From Arthrinium phaeospermum (lineage: Eukaryota; Ascomycota; Sordariomycetes; Amphisphaeriales; Apiosporaceae): 64,000 bases of DNA. Each line of letters starts with the position of its first letter. Positions within the stretch are counted from its first letter, which is position 1. Location of the stretch: positions 2,914,001 through 2,978,000 of the forward strand of contig QYRS01000003.1 of the NCBI GenBank assembly GCA_006503535.1, given 5' to 3'. Under the pieces are notes generated by a model, which did not search any database, was not told the DNA's origin, and saw nothing but the letters and a program-made list of their open reading frames with translations. Shown in pieces: positions 23,088 to 35,204 of the stretch. The position numbers and the translations under genes are program-made.

Positions 23088-25386
23088 AGCCACCTAAGAA
23101 AATATGTACCCATCAATTGGCCTATCTAGTGGGATTTACTCAATACGTCGATCAAAACCTGTGATGTAAGTCATCTCACACAATCCGAATCTTCGTACCA
23201 AGCACCCGGTGAACGACCGACTCAAGGCTGATGATATCAACTTCGGGCCTGTGACACATGCGGGTTCAGCCAGCCAGGAATCGGTTAGTGTACTTCATGT
23301 TACTGACATCCACAGTCCGACAAGGCTAGGTTGTGCATCATCCAACCAAATGAAGTTCCAACTCTATTGCTGCGAGCCACCTTCAGCCACAATTGAGTTG
23401 CAACTTATGTACAAACACGGTCGTTCGTCGTTGGTGTGTTCCTTACTTACCTAACCTCTTCCCGCGAACTCGAGACGGATCTCGTGGGGCTTGGGGGCTG
23501 TCATTGCTACCTTGGTATCCCTCATTCCCGGGTTGGCCATGGTCCCATTGCAACCTCATTGTTCATGTCGGACTGCCCGTCTGCTTCACATGCTTGCTGG
23601 TGTGTTCGCCTTTATCCCGGTCTCGAACGCGGTTAATGGTTGCCGCCGCTACGCTTCTGACATCTTTCGCCATCTGGAATGGACGACGACAAGGTATGCA
23701 CCTGGCCAAATGCTTGCTTGATGAAACCTCATCCCGTCTTCGATGAGACCTTGCCTGTGTACATACTGGCGGGCGCCGTTTGCACCTCGGCGCAGTCCCT
23801 ATCCAGGTCAGTGGGAGTTGTCACAAAGGCAGACTACCGTCAGCATCAAGCCATCTGGCAGAACAACATACGGTCAACCGGCATCAATGTATAGCAGTAC
23901 ATCACAATGGCAGGACACCACACTACTCGCACACCTGTCTGTTCCTGTGATGAGCCCGTGGCCTTTTGCAAGTCTCGCTGCGTTTTCCTTTTGTCTTCCT
24001 TCATCTGTGCCTCCTGGCAGAAACTCCAAACAGCATGCGATACGTCGGGTAGCCACTTACACGACCCCTCTGATATTCCCAATCCGGCCATCGCCTTTTA
24101 GCCGCCTCGCCGGGGAGGGAAGGGGGCCAGGGACGCGGCTGATAGCGAGCCCGAAACTACAAACACGCGGAGTGGTTCTTCCTACCTGTCATGCTGGATT
24201 CCAGACGTAGATGAGGACAATGACCTATCATAATGTGAGACATTGCGCCACGCGCATCCCGATGTCTCTTCTTCCGGGCGAGCATGGACAGACAATATCA
24301 TTGTCAATGTACTTTTTCGGGCACTGTTTTTTCTTCTTCCTCCTCCAATGCCAACCCCAAGGCCCGGCAGGCCACTGTCGGGCACTATGCCCGTCATGGT
24401 GATCCCAGCGGGCCCAACTCGTAGAAGCTGGATGTCTGCCATAAACCTACCGGGAGTTGGGTACAGCATCCATCCTTTACTTTCCACACCGCCGTGAATC
24501 GCCAAGGCTAGACTGACCGGGCTGAACTGTACTGGCTGTGCCAACCCGATTCTTGTTCGAAAATCTGGAATTTGGCCCTGCCCTGGACAGGGTGTGTGTT
24601 TAGGATTCTGGGAAGGTTGGTCAGTATCGGTATGGCATCGTCTTCAAACCAGGTACTATTGAAGCTTGTCGCCATATAATGGCCGATTTTCCCAGATTGT
24701 CTCACAACATCAGATCTGCTTCATGACGTCTTGATGGCTGTGTTCTCGAGTCCAGACCGCAAAGACAGTTGGGCCACAATTCATCCGATGAGTGAGTACA
24801 TGGGAGAAGCAGCTACGTAGGCATCAGGAATCCGACCAAACGGCCAGGTCCAGGCATTGATGCAAGGCCAACAAAGCTGCCGGGCTTGAGCAGACAATTC
24901 GGCACGGTAGGCGGCTTCCAGGGCTCATGAGGCGCAAACGGTTCCATTGGTCGGCCAGGAGGGCTGTCTGCATGAAAGCGCGGTTGATTGAGCCCAACTC
25001 CTTGGGCTTGACCGTGACTGGCCTGGAAGGCTGACGGGCGGTCGTCATAGTATGATGTTTTAACAATCATGGATAAGCAATGCAACCAGGAAACAGGACC
25101 AATATGTAAGTACCACACACACCCGTATTGTTTCCAGCCTCCAGCCTCCCTCTGTTCCGTGCTGAGGAGGTTGCAATCCCAGGGACTCGTGAAACACGGG
25201 GTGGACGATGTCACCGGAGCGTCCGGCCATACCCGGACTATAGTGATGGTTCGTCCCCTTCGCGCTTGGAGGAAATTGGACTCTAATAACACTGACTTCT
25301 TTTCTTGGGAGGAACTGCCTATAGTATAGGGCCATCACCATAATGCCGTGCACGGATCCAGCTCGTGGCAATAGCGGTTGCAAATA

Positions 25387-25406
25387 ATTAATCGGTCTTG
25401 ATTAAT
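25387..25406. repeat. Inverted repeat, 7-base arms, 6-base spacer
   Basis: ATTAATC, spacer GGTCTT, GATTAAT. It is an AT-rich dyad inside the long gene-free stretch. It could be a protein site or chance; nothing nearby decides. Confidence 0.6.
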
Positions 25407-27759
25407 GACAGCTACTTAAAACGACGACCTCAAACTCGCCGCTCCGCTTTTTCCTTCGGGCAGCAACAGCACAGCATGCACCAGTGCGTGCCGACTCCTC
25501 ATCGCTCACAATCAGAGCCGAGAAATGAGAATACAACCACGCTTTGATTACTCTACAGTGCTCTACCCTACGCCGTGACCGCCACATACGCACCCCACGC
25601 GGCTATGCTTGACGTTGTCTTCTGGAATGGTTGACTGACAACCAAGAGAGGGATTTCTGACTTGTATTTACTTGATTCAGCTAGTGCTGAACGTATATCT
25701 CCATCAGGGATCGTCGTCTCTCTGGCAGTCGAGCCAAACAACAGCTTGCTTCATCCAGTTCTTGTACCAATCAGTCGTCCGAGAATCTCAGATCGAAAAA
25801 ACAGACCCAAAATCAAAAATCAAGAGAGCGCGCGCTTCGCTCTGCTGTTCTTTTTGCATTCTTTCCCTCCCGGTCATCCTTGGCGGGCCCACCACAAGAC
25901 TTCCACTTTTGCATCATCATGGATGTTCGTTATGGACCCTGAACCTAAACGTGATCAAGTCGATCGAACAATCCACCCCAATCTGCAAGACTAGCAAGGA
26001 AGCCTGGCGCTGAGTAGGTCGAAAAGGAAGGCGAGGAGCCGACGGGGATTTTGATCCTATCACCAGCCATCTACTGTACTAGTAGTAGTATGTAGGTACA
26101 GTAGGTATGCGACAGACAAAGACAAACAAGCCAAGGTGGGAAGACCGTGAAAAAGAGACAAACGAAACATACCGTCAGCCACAGCGTAGCATAGGGAGAG
26201 GTGTACATACATATGCATGTAATATTCAAGGTTCGTCTGTTTGGCAGCTGCTGTTATATTGCCCATCTCGTGTGTCACACGATGACCCGGCGCAGCTTGA
26301 TGCCGTTTACCTTCTTACCTCACTTACATAGATGGAAAAGTTGAGATTGGGCTGCTTGAGGATGGACGATGACCCGGCTCGCATGAGGAAGAGAAGGTGG
26401 CATTTGCCCATGGATGGCAGGATGGCGGGGGCAGATCACAGTTCATGGCGGTTGTGTGTCGTGACGCACGCCATCATCGACCCTCTTTCTTCTCCCTCGC
26501 AAATCCGTCAGATGGGGGGTTCGATGAAAGAGCGGTACGGCACCGCCTCCGGATTTCCCTTGGGCTACATACGTAGCTGCATACACCCAGATGCTATGCG
26601 TAGTAATAATGAGACTGAACGTACGTACGCATGTGGCTAAGTACCTTACATGCTAAAGGCAAAAGCATTATGCATGGCTGACCGCCAGTTCATCAACCCC
26701 AAGACAAGAGGGCTGGTCCCGGCAGTGAGGCATTGACGATGGATGACAACTTGTTTCCTGCTACCCACGACAAGCCCAGTAGCTAGTATAGTAGGCAGGC
26801 CTCTAGGCTCCGACCTGGATGCCCGATTTGGATCTGTGCTCCAGACCGGCCAACGAATATTTTTTACCTGATTAATTCGGCCTAAACCCTACTGGTTGCG
26901 GCACTCAACCTTGTGCGCTGCTGCTCTTATGTATCAGCAGAATATAAAGGAATGCAGTGCTAGCTGTGTACAGTAGGTATACGTACTTGGCTTACTCCAT
27001 ACCTAACACAGTCAGTCCCAAATCTAACGAACTACCAAAAACCACGTGAGCAGGCGACCTCAGCTGAGTCGAGAGCTGTGAGAGCTGAGGATAAGAGCGA
27101 GCAAGCGGCAATCTTTGCTCCATCCGAATCCCCAATCCTTGGAACATTGGACTATCCTGTACTCGACCTAAACCTTAGTTGTGAGATGTGTTCAGAAGCA
27201 TGCTGCGTCCGCGCCGAGCTGCGACATCTCACTTCAAATCCAGACAGCATCGCATGGAGCAGAGCAGTGCTTATTCTTAGCCCGTCCGTGGGACTGAATG
27301 AACTCAATTGGAAGATTTAGGCGGCCCTAAGCAGCATGTACAGGCTGAAAAGCCGCACAGACGTTGGAGACGGTCCTGCAAGTTGCCTGCACCTGCACCT
27401 AGAGAGCCCCGTTTTCCCGCCTGTTGCTGCCCCAAAAGAACAAGGCCCTTTGTTCGCTAAGTCAGTAACCTACGCTGCTAATGCTTGATGCGATGCCCTG
27501 GCGGGCGGGAGAGTTCCTTCTGCAATTGTTCTTTTGCCTTTATTTGTGTCCAGTCAAATACGACAGGTCTCGACTTTGCTTTTCCAAATGGAGCAATAAA
27601 TACACACAATGGCCATTCTTGTTGGAACCGGTCGCCTGCTCGCTTACGGTTAAGGTTTACCGATCTGACACCTCATCTCCTTCCCACCAACGACCCAAGG
27701 CAGGAATCTAGGACTATCTACATTATCTACACACACATCTATCTATAATATACATACAG

Positions 27760-27777
27760 CACACACACACACACACA
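27760..27777. repeat. CA dinucleotide microsatellite
   Basis: Nine CA units in a region also rich in TA and CTA words. Confidence 0.85.
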
Positions 27778-29310
27778 TAGCAGTAAAGCGAACACACCCA
27801 ATCGGTATGCAGGTCTGCAAACACATTCGCATTCTCACCCCTACCTACCTCATGTAATGTACCTGGCATTACTACACGGACTGTACTGTGCCGTATCTTA
27901 GTCGAGTGACTTACTTACTGTACTCGGGCACACGCGACGCTATGCTTGCAGGTGGTCTGTAAACCAGACTTTTTAGGTCATCGGCAGCTAGCTAGCGACC
28001 CAAGACGACCCTACTACTACTACTCACCTGCACCTATCGATCGTCCATCCGTGAGCTCTGCATAAGTAAATGTCTCACTCAACGTCTGAATCAAAACGAA
28101 AGGACGGGAAGGCAAGAGCAGGAAAAAAAGAAGGGGAATTGCATCCCATCTTCATTCCAAATCAAGCCGTACGTACATACTACTACATACGAAAAGTTGG
28201 TGCGGAATGCAAATTGGGTGGGTGAATAAAATGGATAGTATATGGGTATGACTCTGACTCTTTCTTTCTTGCTCTCTCAGCCTCTGTGCTATGGGAGTGG
28301 TGCTTGGCATGGCGCCGGTATATGGATGGCAGTGGCATGCGCACCGGGTCGCGGGCAAAAACCACCTGTCGAGGCCCTAAAAAGGGAAAGAAGTCGAAGG
28401 TACCTGGGCCTTGTACCGTGTGCCTCAACCCAGGTTGCAATTGGGGTCGCATATCGCTCGCTGAACGGGTTTCAAAGTCCCCACCGTCGTATGCAGTTTC
28501 ATGGCAGCCACATTTCCAGCATCCACCGCCTGATCATCCCATTGGAAGGAAATCTCCTCTCTGCTGCTGCTGCTACTCTGCGCTGCTCTGCTGTCTACCT
28601 CTGCCTGCCCTGCTCCGCGCGCTCTTTTTGTCGCCGTGCCCTTGTACAGGCGGAGGTACCGTCCAGAGCCACCGTCTGCCCTACGCTACGGGAACCCCAT
28701 CAGTTCTCAGAGCCCTGGACCGTCCGTCCAGGGCTGTCCTGGATGATGCTTGGTATGCATGTACATCCATCTTGAATATCCCAAACTCCATCCACTTCCT
28801 GCAAAGCGAACCCCATGCCTGCAAAAGGTTCGTGTCGGTTGGTGCCCAGATCATGACACACCTTCTTTCTGCTTGAGCCTTACCGGCAGAACCCTGCTCT
28901 GCTTCTGGAGATCTCATCTTTGAACCACCATGGAACACTGGGCGCACTCTATGTTCGGGCGACGTTCATGCTACCCGTCGCCGCCGTCTTTTGACTAATT
29001 CCAGGCCAAGAGGGAACCGCTGCCCTCAGTGCCGGCCAGGCCTGGACTGGACCACCAGCTCGTCGCCGTCTGTCTCTCTCGTCTGGTTCTGGTCGTTGTT
29101 GCCCTTAGCGCGCGTGGGCGAGTGAGATGGAGAGTGGTGGACTGTTCACCGCGAGGTCATGCACGACTTCGTGGCCATGCCATCAGCCCCTAGTCCATAA
29201 TAGCCCGCAGGGCCAACAGCTCATCTGTTCAACTTATCAGACATCTGAGACTCCCAGGGCCATCTGCCTATTCTCAGCAACGTCCGATCTCACCGACGGG
29301 CCAGTCCCCG

Positions 29311-29330
29311 TCCCAGTCCCAGTCCCAGTC
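29311..29330. repeat. TCCCAG hexamer repeat
   Basis: Three tandem copies plus a partial copy, within the CT-rich region before the Myb gene. Confidence 0.8.
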
Positions 29331-30630
29331 CCTCTTCGCCTTGCCGTTCTTTGCTTGTACCGCAGGTTCGGGGATTTTGCCTGATCGACAAGATCACGTT
29401 TCTGCTGCTTGAACCACGGCCAAATTGAATTGTTATTGTCATTGCAGGTGTGTCTTGTCGTCGTCGGCCCTGGGGTACCGCACGGCACGGAAGCAAGACG
29501 ATCCTGGGCTGGGTTTGCTGGATCTCGCTCTTTTGGCAGTGTCATACGCCACCGACTCTGCCTCACCCGAGCTACTATAGCTGACCGATGTACATATAGA
29601 CAACTGGCTCCCGGATCCACCCTTTGTATGTTTCGACACACCTCACCTCACACCCACTCACACCCCCTTCTCCCATGTCAACATTCCTTTTCTGGTACCC
29701 ATCTGTCGTCGGTCTACTTGCTGGACTTGTTTCCCTGACCCCTGCACTCGTTCCCCCACTGCGACCACCGCCATCCATTCGTGAAGTACTACTGTAGAGC
29801 GTCCAGTCCACACGGCGGCTTTAGACACTTGCCCTTAGCAGCTTTTCTTTTCCCTCTGTCTCAATCTGCAATACGCAAGTTCCCGACGTGGATCCCCCTC
29901 TACCCTGCTTGCTGTCTATAACGACACTCCACTAGAGACATGAGCAACGATAAAGTCACTCTGGCCCGCAAGACTCTGGAAAAGTCACCAAGGCCAACTG
30001 ACGTATTCCTCCATCCTGGTACCTTCCTCTAGAGTCTGCGTCGAGCCTTCACTGATACCCTCATTGGCCCTAGAGTTGCCTGGCGAGCACCCAATCATGT
30101 TGATATCTTCCCAAACGCGACTCACACTGGACTGATTCAGGATCTTTGCACCCGAGGAGCCTCTTCTTCTTTTACCTTCCCAAACCACGAAGCACCACAA
30201 CGGTCAATCACTCGTCTCATCTTCGGGCCAAGACTAACACCATCAGACCAATCCGCCCTACTACTTACTTACTACCTACCCTATCTGCATACAGCACTCG
30301 TCTCTGCCGGACAACCACCTCTACCTGCCGCAGCTACCACTCCTACTACTCCTCTTACTCCCATTACTTCCTCGTCTTCTGCCTAACCTTCTTTTGAATT
30401 TACTGTTTCGAAAGATCCAAGTAAACTCTTGCCGACGACACCTTTGACAAAAGTACGCCCCCAAGTCCGTGTGTTATCCAGCTACTGTGAACATCACAAC
30501 AACACCGTGGGGCATATCGTCTTCTCTTATAACGAAACCCTGTATGCTTCGTTAGTTACTCGCGCGGAGAGCGCCTTTGTGAGGAAAAAAAATAGCCTGA
30601 CCAAGGCTCAGTCGGCGACAGACCGCCACC

Positions 30631-31805
30631 GTGGATATCGCCTCTCTCCTCAAGGGTTCCGACTCGTACGAGTCTTCAGTGTCTCCTCCCCAACACCACC
30701 GAGCAGCTTCAGTACCTCCGACCGTGGCGGCCACAGCTTCAGCCGTGCCCGTTGGGCCACCCGTGTATGCGGCACCCCGTCTGGAGCCGGGACCGGGTTT
30801 GGGTGTACCTGCAAGACGCATCATGGCACCCCACGCAGCAGAGTCACCGGCGAAGAAACAGAGCAAGTGGTCAGCCGAGGAAGATGCCCTCATCATCGAG
30901 CTGCGGGGGAATGGCATGAAGTGGGAGGACATCTCCAAGAGACTGCCAGGCCGGAGCGCCATCAGCTGTAGACTTCACTACCAAAACTACCTGGAGAGAC
31001 GAAGCGAATGGGACGAGGAGCGCAAAAACAAGCTGGCAAGACTTTACGAAAGGTACGTTCCCGAGCGGTGGTGTCCTCGCTAGAATGGCATCCTCGGGCG
31101 TTTGCGCAAGCTGCAAGCCACTAACCCAGACGCAGATTCAAACCCGAGATGTGGGCAAAGGTTGCGGAAGAGATGGCCATTCCCTGGAGGGCGGCCGAGG
31201 CCATGCATTGGCAACTCGGCGAAAACGACATGGCGCGCCGGGCGGGCGTGGTGCCGTTTGCGCTATCGGCGGTCAATTTGGACAGTGCACAAGCAAGAGG
31301 ACCTCCGCGGGGTCATAGCCACTCGCATTCCCAAGGAAGCCTCCCTCGCGACATGGTCGGTCCGACGAGAGGTTACGGTCGGACACCCACGATGCCACAG
31401 GCACGGCCGATAGTTACACGCAAAGACAGCATGCCCCCTCACATGCCGCCCCATCTCGAACACGGCCCAGGCGGCTACGATTACCCCCCACCCGGCGGCC
31501 CCTTGGCACCGATACAATCGCAGAGTCAGCAGCGCCCCGGCATGCTGCCTGGCCTAGCAGAGTTGACGACCGGAGTCAGCCCCTACAGTACACCGGCCTA
31601 CTCGATTGGGATCCCTAGCGTCAGTCCCGCACAAAGCGCAACCGCGAGCCCGGGCCCATTTATTCCTGCCATGGCCTACCCGCCCCTCGAGCCGGCCGGA
31701 TCGAAACGTCGAAGAAGTCCGGATCTTTTACAGGCCGAGGCGAACCGACGCAGGCACCTGGATCCGCAACCCCTAGAGCGAGTCATGCCGCGGCACATGC
31801 CATGA
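30631..31805 (+). CDS. Myb/SANT-type transcription factor, start codon unresolved
   Basis: Two exons (30631-31052, 31136-31805) form an open frame of 363 residues. A Myb repeat follows a Lys-rich lead (KWSAEEDALIIELRGNGMKW, then RLPGRSAISCRLHYQNYLER). A second repeat spans the intron (EERKNKLARLYERFKPEMW, then IPWRAAEAMHWQLGE). The rest is Pro/Ser/Gly-rich, with a basic SKRRRSPD near the end. The architecture is that of fungal Myb regulators of development or secondary metabolism; the exact orthologue is not clear to me. There is no ATG between the in-frame stop (30598-30600) and residue 1. Codon 1 is GTG in the context gccaccGTGg. The true start is either that GTG, an upstream spliced ATG (acceptor gcgacag just before 30622), or the ATG at 30823, which still keeps both repeats. 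Confidence 0.82.
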
Positions 31806-32809
31806 CAATGAATAATCACACGGGACACGGGAAAAAGAGCCCCGGTCCAAAACGGGAGTCGGAGTTTTTGGCGGTGTCGACTGGAATAATGTTTGATTTA
31901 AAACTGCATGGGGGGGGGGGGGGGGGGTTGCACCTGGTGACATTTTTGGGATTTTCTTGCCTCTTCTCGTGAGTCGACACGGGGAGGGAACGCATGTTGC
32001 ATCGGGTCGGAGCGATCATATGGCTTACGGGAAATGCATGGAGACATCATCCAAGGCTTGGAGTGTTATGGAATAGGGTGTGCGAGTGCAAGTGTGTGGC
32101 AATCATGGCTATTGTTTTGTTTCCCCGCTTGATATTACCTTGTCTTGCTTTTTTCCTCTTCTCTTTCTTTTTTTCCACCATCCACGCACAATATCCATGG
32201 CGCCTGCTGGGGTGAGATAAAGAAAAAGGTCGCACTTTTTTTTCTTATTAGAGCGAGGAGGGCATGGTTAGGGGCGTTTACGACGAGATGCACTTTCTGC
32301 CTCCTCCAAGTGTCTGTCTACGGAAGGACACACAGTACGTATGCAGTCATCATGGATGAGGGTTTATCCGTCCATTGTCCATCTGTGCTGTGAGCAGGTG
32401 GGCTTTTAGGTTCGCTGGCTGGTTGGGGAAGCGGCCGGCCACAGGGAATATCATCCTTAGCATTGAAAAGAAAAAAATGGCAAAGGGGAAAGAAAAGATG
32501 TGCGAGTGTGCTTGTGCGAGTGTGGAGGGGTAGAGGCAAGCGAGTTGCGTGTGCGCGCGAAACAACACGATAGACTAGGAATCACTTAGATCCGACGAGA
32601 TAGAAGCCTATTTGCACTTATTGGTATCATGGAGTTAGGAGAAAATGGAATGGGGATAGCTATGTGTGTTGGTAGTGCATTATCACATACACACACATTG
32701 CTTACTGTATTTATAAGGGACATAGTTATTTATCAATATTAGTGTTACCATCATAGGTTATATACAAAAATTTTGAATATTCTTTTTTTAATTCTGTAAC
32801 TAGGTATCA
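31806..32809. other. Convergent intergenic region
   Basis: This stretch lies between the 3' ends of the Myb gene and the Trm9 gene. It contains an 18-base G run (31910-31927) and AT-rich sequence near 32700-32800. I see no gene. Confidence 0.45.
31910..31927. repeat. Poly-G homopolymer, 18 bases
   Basis: An uninterrupted G run about 105 bases after the Myb stop codon, probably inside its 3' untranslated region. Confidence 0.9.
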
Positions 32810-33961
32810 TCAACTGCATCGGCTAGCTACCACCCACCAGTTGTCTTTGTCGTACCCGTTCCTCACAACCTTGCCGCCCACGGCCTCGACGTCTTCTTCC
32901 AGCTCCCCCTTTCGGAAGAGGTGGTAGTAGCGTTGGTACGTGGTGTCGGCAGGGGGAGGAGGAGGGTCGTTGTTGCTACCGGCATCGTTGCCGGCTTCTA
33001 CTACTACTTCTTCTTCTCCGTCTCCTGCTGCTCCTGCCTTGGTCTTCTTCGTCTTTGGCTTCTTCTCCTTCTTCTCTTTCTTCTGCTTCATCACCCACGG
33101 CACCAGGAGGTCCTGCTCGGTGCCCTCGTCCCAGCCGCGCCGGCTGTTGGACTGCTCTAGAGCCCAGACGTAGACGAGGATCTGCCCCCCGTCTTCCCCG
33201 TCGCCGGCGGCGGACGGCCTCCTCACGCAGTCGAGCAGCGCCCGCACGGCCTCGCGCCGCCGCTCGCGCGTCGACATGTGGTGGATGACGGCGACGCAGA
33301 TGGCGAAGTCGGCGCGGCCCTCGGGGAAGGGCAGGGCGAGGCCGTCGGCGACGGCGACGTCCTGGGAGCGCTCGGCGCCGCCGTGGTCGCGGGCGAAGCG
33401 CACGAGAGAGGCGCTGCGGTCGGAACCCAGCATGTGCACGCCCGGGTTCACGCCCAGGTACTTGCCGTTGCCGCAGCCGACGTCGAAGCCGACGGATCCC
33501 GGGGCCAGCGAGGTCAGGAAGTCGGCGATGACGGGCCAGGGCTTGTAGCGCGTGGCGCTGAAGTGCGGCGCGATGGACTCGTAGACGGCGTGCACGTGCT
33601 CGGCCTCGTAGTCAGCAGCCTCTGCCGCAGACGAGGAGGCCGCCAACGAGGCAGCAGTGGATGGCGGTGCAGCAGCAGCAGGAGCAGTGTTTGCTGTCAA
33701 TGACAACGACGACCCCTTTGAGGTGGCAGTGGCGGTGGTGCTGTCATTTTGGCCTGATGGCGGCACAGGCATTACAGCAGCGGCGGTGGCAGCAGTAGCG
33801 GTGATAGGAGGTTGCATTCCATTTCCGGAAGCAGAGGGGGGAGCCGCTGCATGCAACGCTGCGCTGCCACTGCTGCTTGGTTGTTGACTTGCAGCAGCAG
33901 CAGGAGCAGCAGCAGCCATGGGAGCGTCAGCGTCAGCGGCCGCCGGAGTCGTCTGTTGCAT
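32810..33961 (-). CDS. TRM9: tRNA wobble-uridine carboxyl methyltransferase, Trm9 type
   Basis: The enzyme methylates 5-carboxymethyl-uridine at tRNA position 34 using S-adenosylmethionine, normally with the small partner Trm112. It is a single exon of 383 residues. Residues about 1-112 are low-complexity Ala/Thr/Ser/Gln/Pro, which the yeast enzyme lacks. The methyltransferase fold starts near 118 (HVHAVYESIAPHFSATRYKPW). The cofactor loop is GFDVGCGNGKYLG at about 158-170, followed by MLGSDRS, DGLALPFPEG and the family signature FAICVAVIHHMSTRERR. The C-terminal half has VYVWALEQSNSRRGW, LVPWVMK, YQRYYHLFRKGELE and DNWWVVA. A Lys-rich insert (EKKEKKPKTKKTK) splits that half. The ATG at 33961 is the first true start; the frame upstream has none. 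Confidence 0.92.
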   Translation of the reverse strand: MQQTTPAAADADAPMAAAAPAAAASQQPSSSGSAALHAAAPPSASGNGMQPPITATAATAAAVMPVPPSGQNDSTTATATSKGSSLSLTANTAPAAAAPPSTAASLAASSSAAEAADYEAEHVHAVYESIAPHFSATRYKPWPVIADFLTSLAPGSVGFDVGCGNGKYLGVNPGVHMLGSDRSASLVRFARDHGGAERSQDVAVADGLALPFPEGRADFAICVAVIHHMSTRERRREAVRALLDCVRRPSAAGDGEDGGQILVYVWALEQSNSRRGWDEGTEQDLLVPWVMKQKKEKKEKKPKTKKTKAGAAGDGEEEVVVEAGNDAGSNNDPPPPPADTTYQRYYHLFRKGELEEDVEAVGGKVVRNGYDKDNWWVVASRCS

Positions 33962-34355
33962 GGTTTGCGACGGAGTGGACGGAGACGACGACGTGTGCAC
34001 CAAACCCAGACAAGCAGCACTCAGACACACACACACACGCACACACTGACTGTGACTGACCAACCAACCAACCAACCCCTAGTAAGCCGTTCGTCTGTCC
34101 CTTGAGAGGCGCGGGGCGGTGTCGCAATTGGCGATGTGGACAACAAATGCCTCCAACTTACTAACCAGACGAGGTTGTATGTACGTATGCTCTGTTCGGT
34201 CGGGTACCCAAGAGTCCGGACCGGTCACCGCTTCTTTCAAAATTTGTTCTTTCTTTCTTCTTCTCTGGCTTCTTTGCTCTCGGCTCGAGGTCTCGTGGAC
34301 CCCTCTTCACTCCTCTCCTCCGCTCAGAAAGAAGCTCGAACTTTTCTCACGCGCC

Positions 34356-34369
34356 GGGGGGGGGGGGGG
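34356..34369. repeat. Poly-G homopolymer, 14 bases
   Basis: An uninterrupted G run in the upstream region of the Trm9 gene. Confidence 0.88.
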
Positions 34370-34919
34370 TCTTGTTCCCGGATTTCTTTCTCTTCTAGGC
34401 CCGTCTCCAATCCCTGTCCTTACTAGAGCGGCGGGCACGAACACGTCAATTCCACAAGTTCTTTTTTTTCGGCCGACTGGCACACACACAACGGTACTGG
34501 AGGAGAGCAAAGAAAAGACAGGGTATACTGTAAGCCTTCAAAGGAGGGGGATCTGACGTCCTAAGGTCCTGGGCAAAACCCCGGTAGTGGCGGTTTTGGC
34601 TTGGGCCTTGGTCGTTCCCACCCACACGGGCGCTGCCGTAAAAAAAAAGGCCGCGAAGAGAGAGAAAAAAGAATTTAGCGTATTCATGCACTAACACCGC
34701 TTCGAGTAGTAGGTCATGTAGTGCAGTGCAGTGGTGTATGTATATGGATGACAGACAATATGTAAGTAGGGTTATATTTGTATCACAGTCACAATGCGCG
34801 AACGGGTAATCTCGGGTAGCACACGAGGCGGGAGGCTGCTGAATCTAACCGTTTGATGTCTCCTTCGAGGTTCATGTAATGTCTCTGGGTTGTCTGATGT
34901 TGATGGATGCGGGATGGGC

Positions 34920-34946
34920 ATGGGATGGGATGGGATGGGATGGGAT
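34920..34946. repeat. GGGAT pentanucleotide repeat
   Basis: Five tandem ATGGG/GGGAT units in a G-rich context. It could form a G-quadruplex. Confidence 0.88.
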
Positions 34947-35180
34947 CGATGACTGCCGGGAAAGCCGTTAGGTGGTGGTCTGCTTAAGGTTTGTTTCCCA
35001 CCCCCTCCATCCGCCACTACAGTACACCGGCCACCGATGTAGGTACTTTTGTATCACTTGATCTCGACAACATGCGACCGACTTCCCAGCATCATCAAAT
35101 AGATCAATTCGCATTACAGGTGGCACGGTACTTGCATTGACTTACTTGTACATCACCGCCCGCCACGAACCCAACCCGCC

Positions 35181-35204
35181 CAGTTCCAGTTCCAGTTCCA
35201 GTTC
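35181..35204. repeat. CAGTTC hexanucleotide repeat
   Basis: Four tandem copies in intergenic DNA. Confidence 0.88.

Larger units (their letters stand above)
22762..30630. other. 7.9 kb gene-free region upstream of the Myb gene
   Basis: No frame in this stretch gives a recognisable protein. The left 400 bases are the cofactor B promoter. The last 1.5 kb before 30630 are CT-rich and contain many short frames, which suits a long transcribed leader. Microsatellites (CA, CTA, TCCCAG) and short inverted repeats are scattered through it. A minus-strand segment at 24824-25066 translates to a weakly coding-like stretch, but two frames compete there. Confidence 0.45.
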
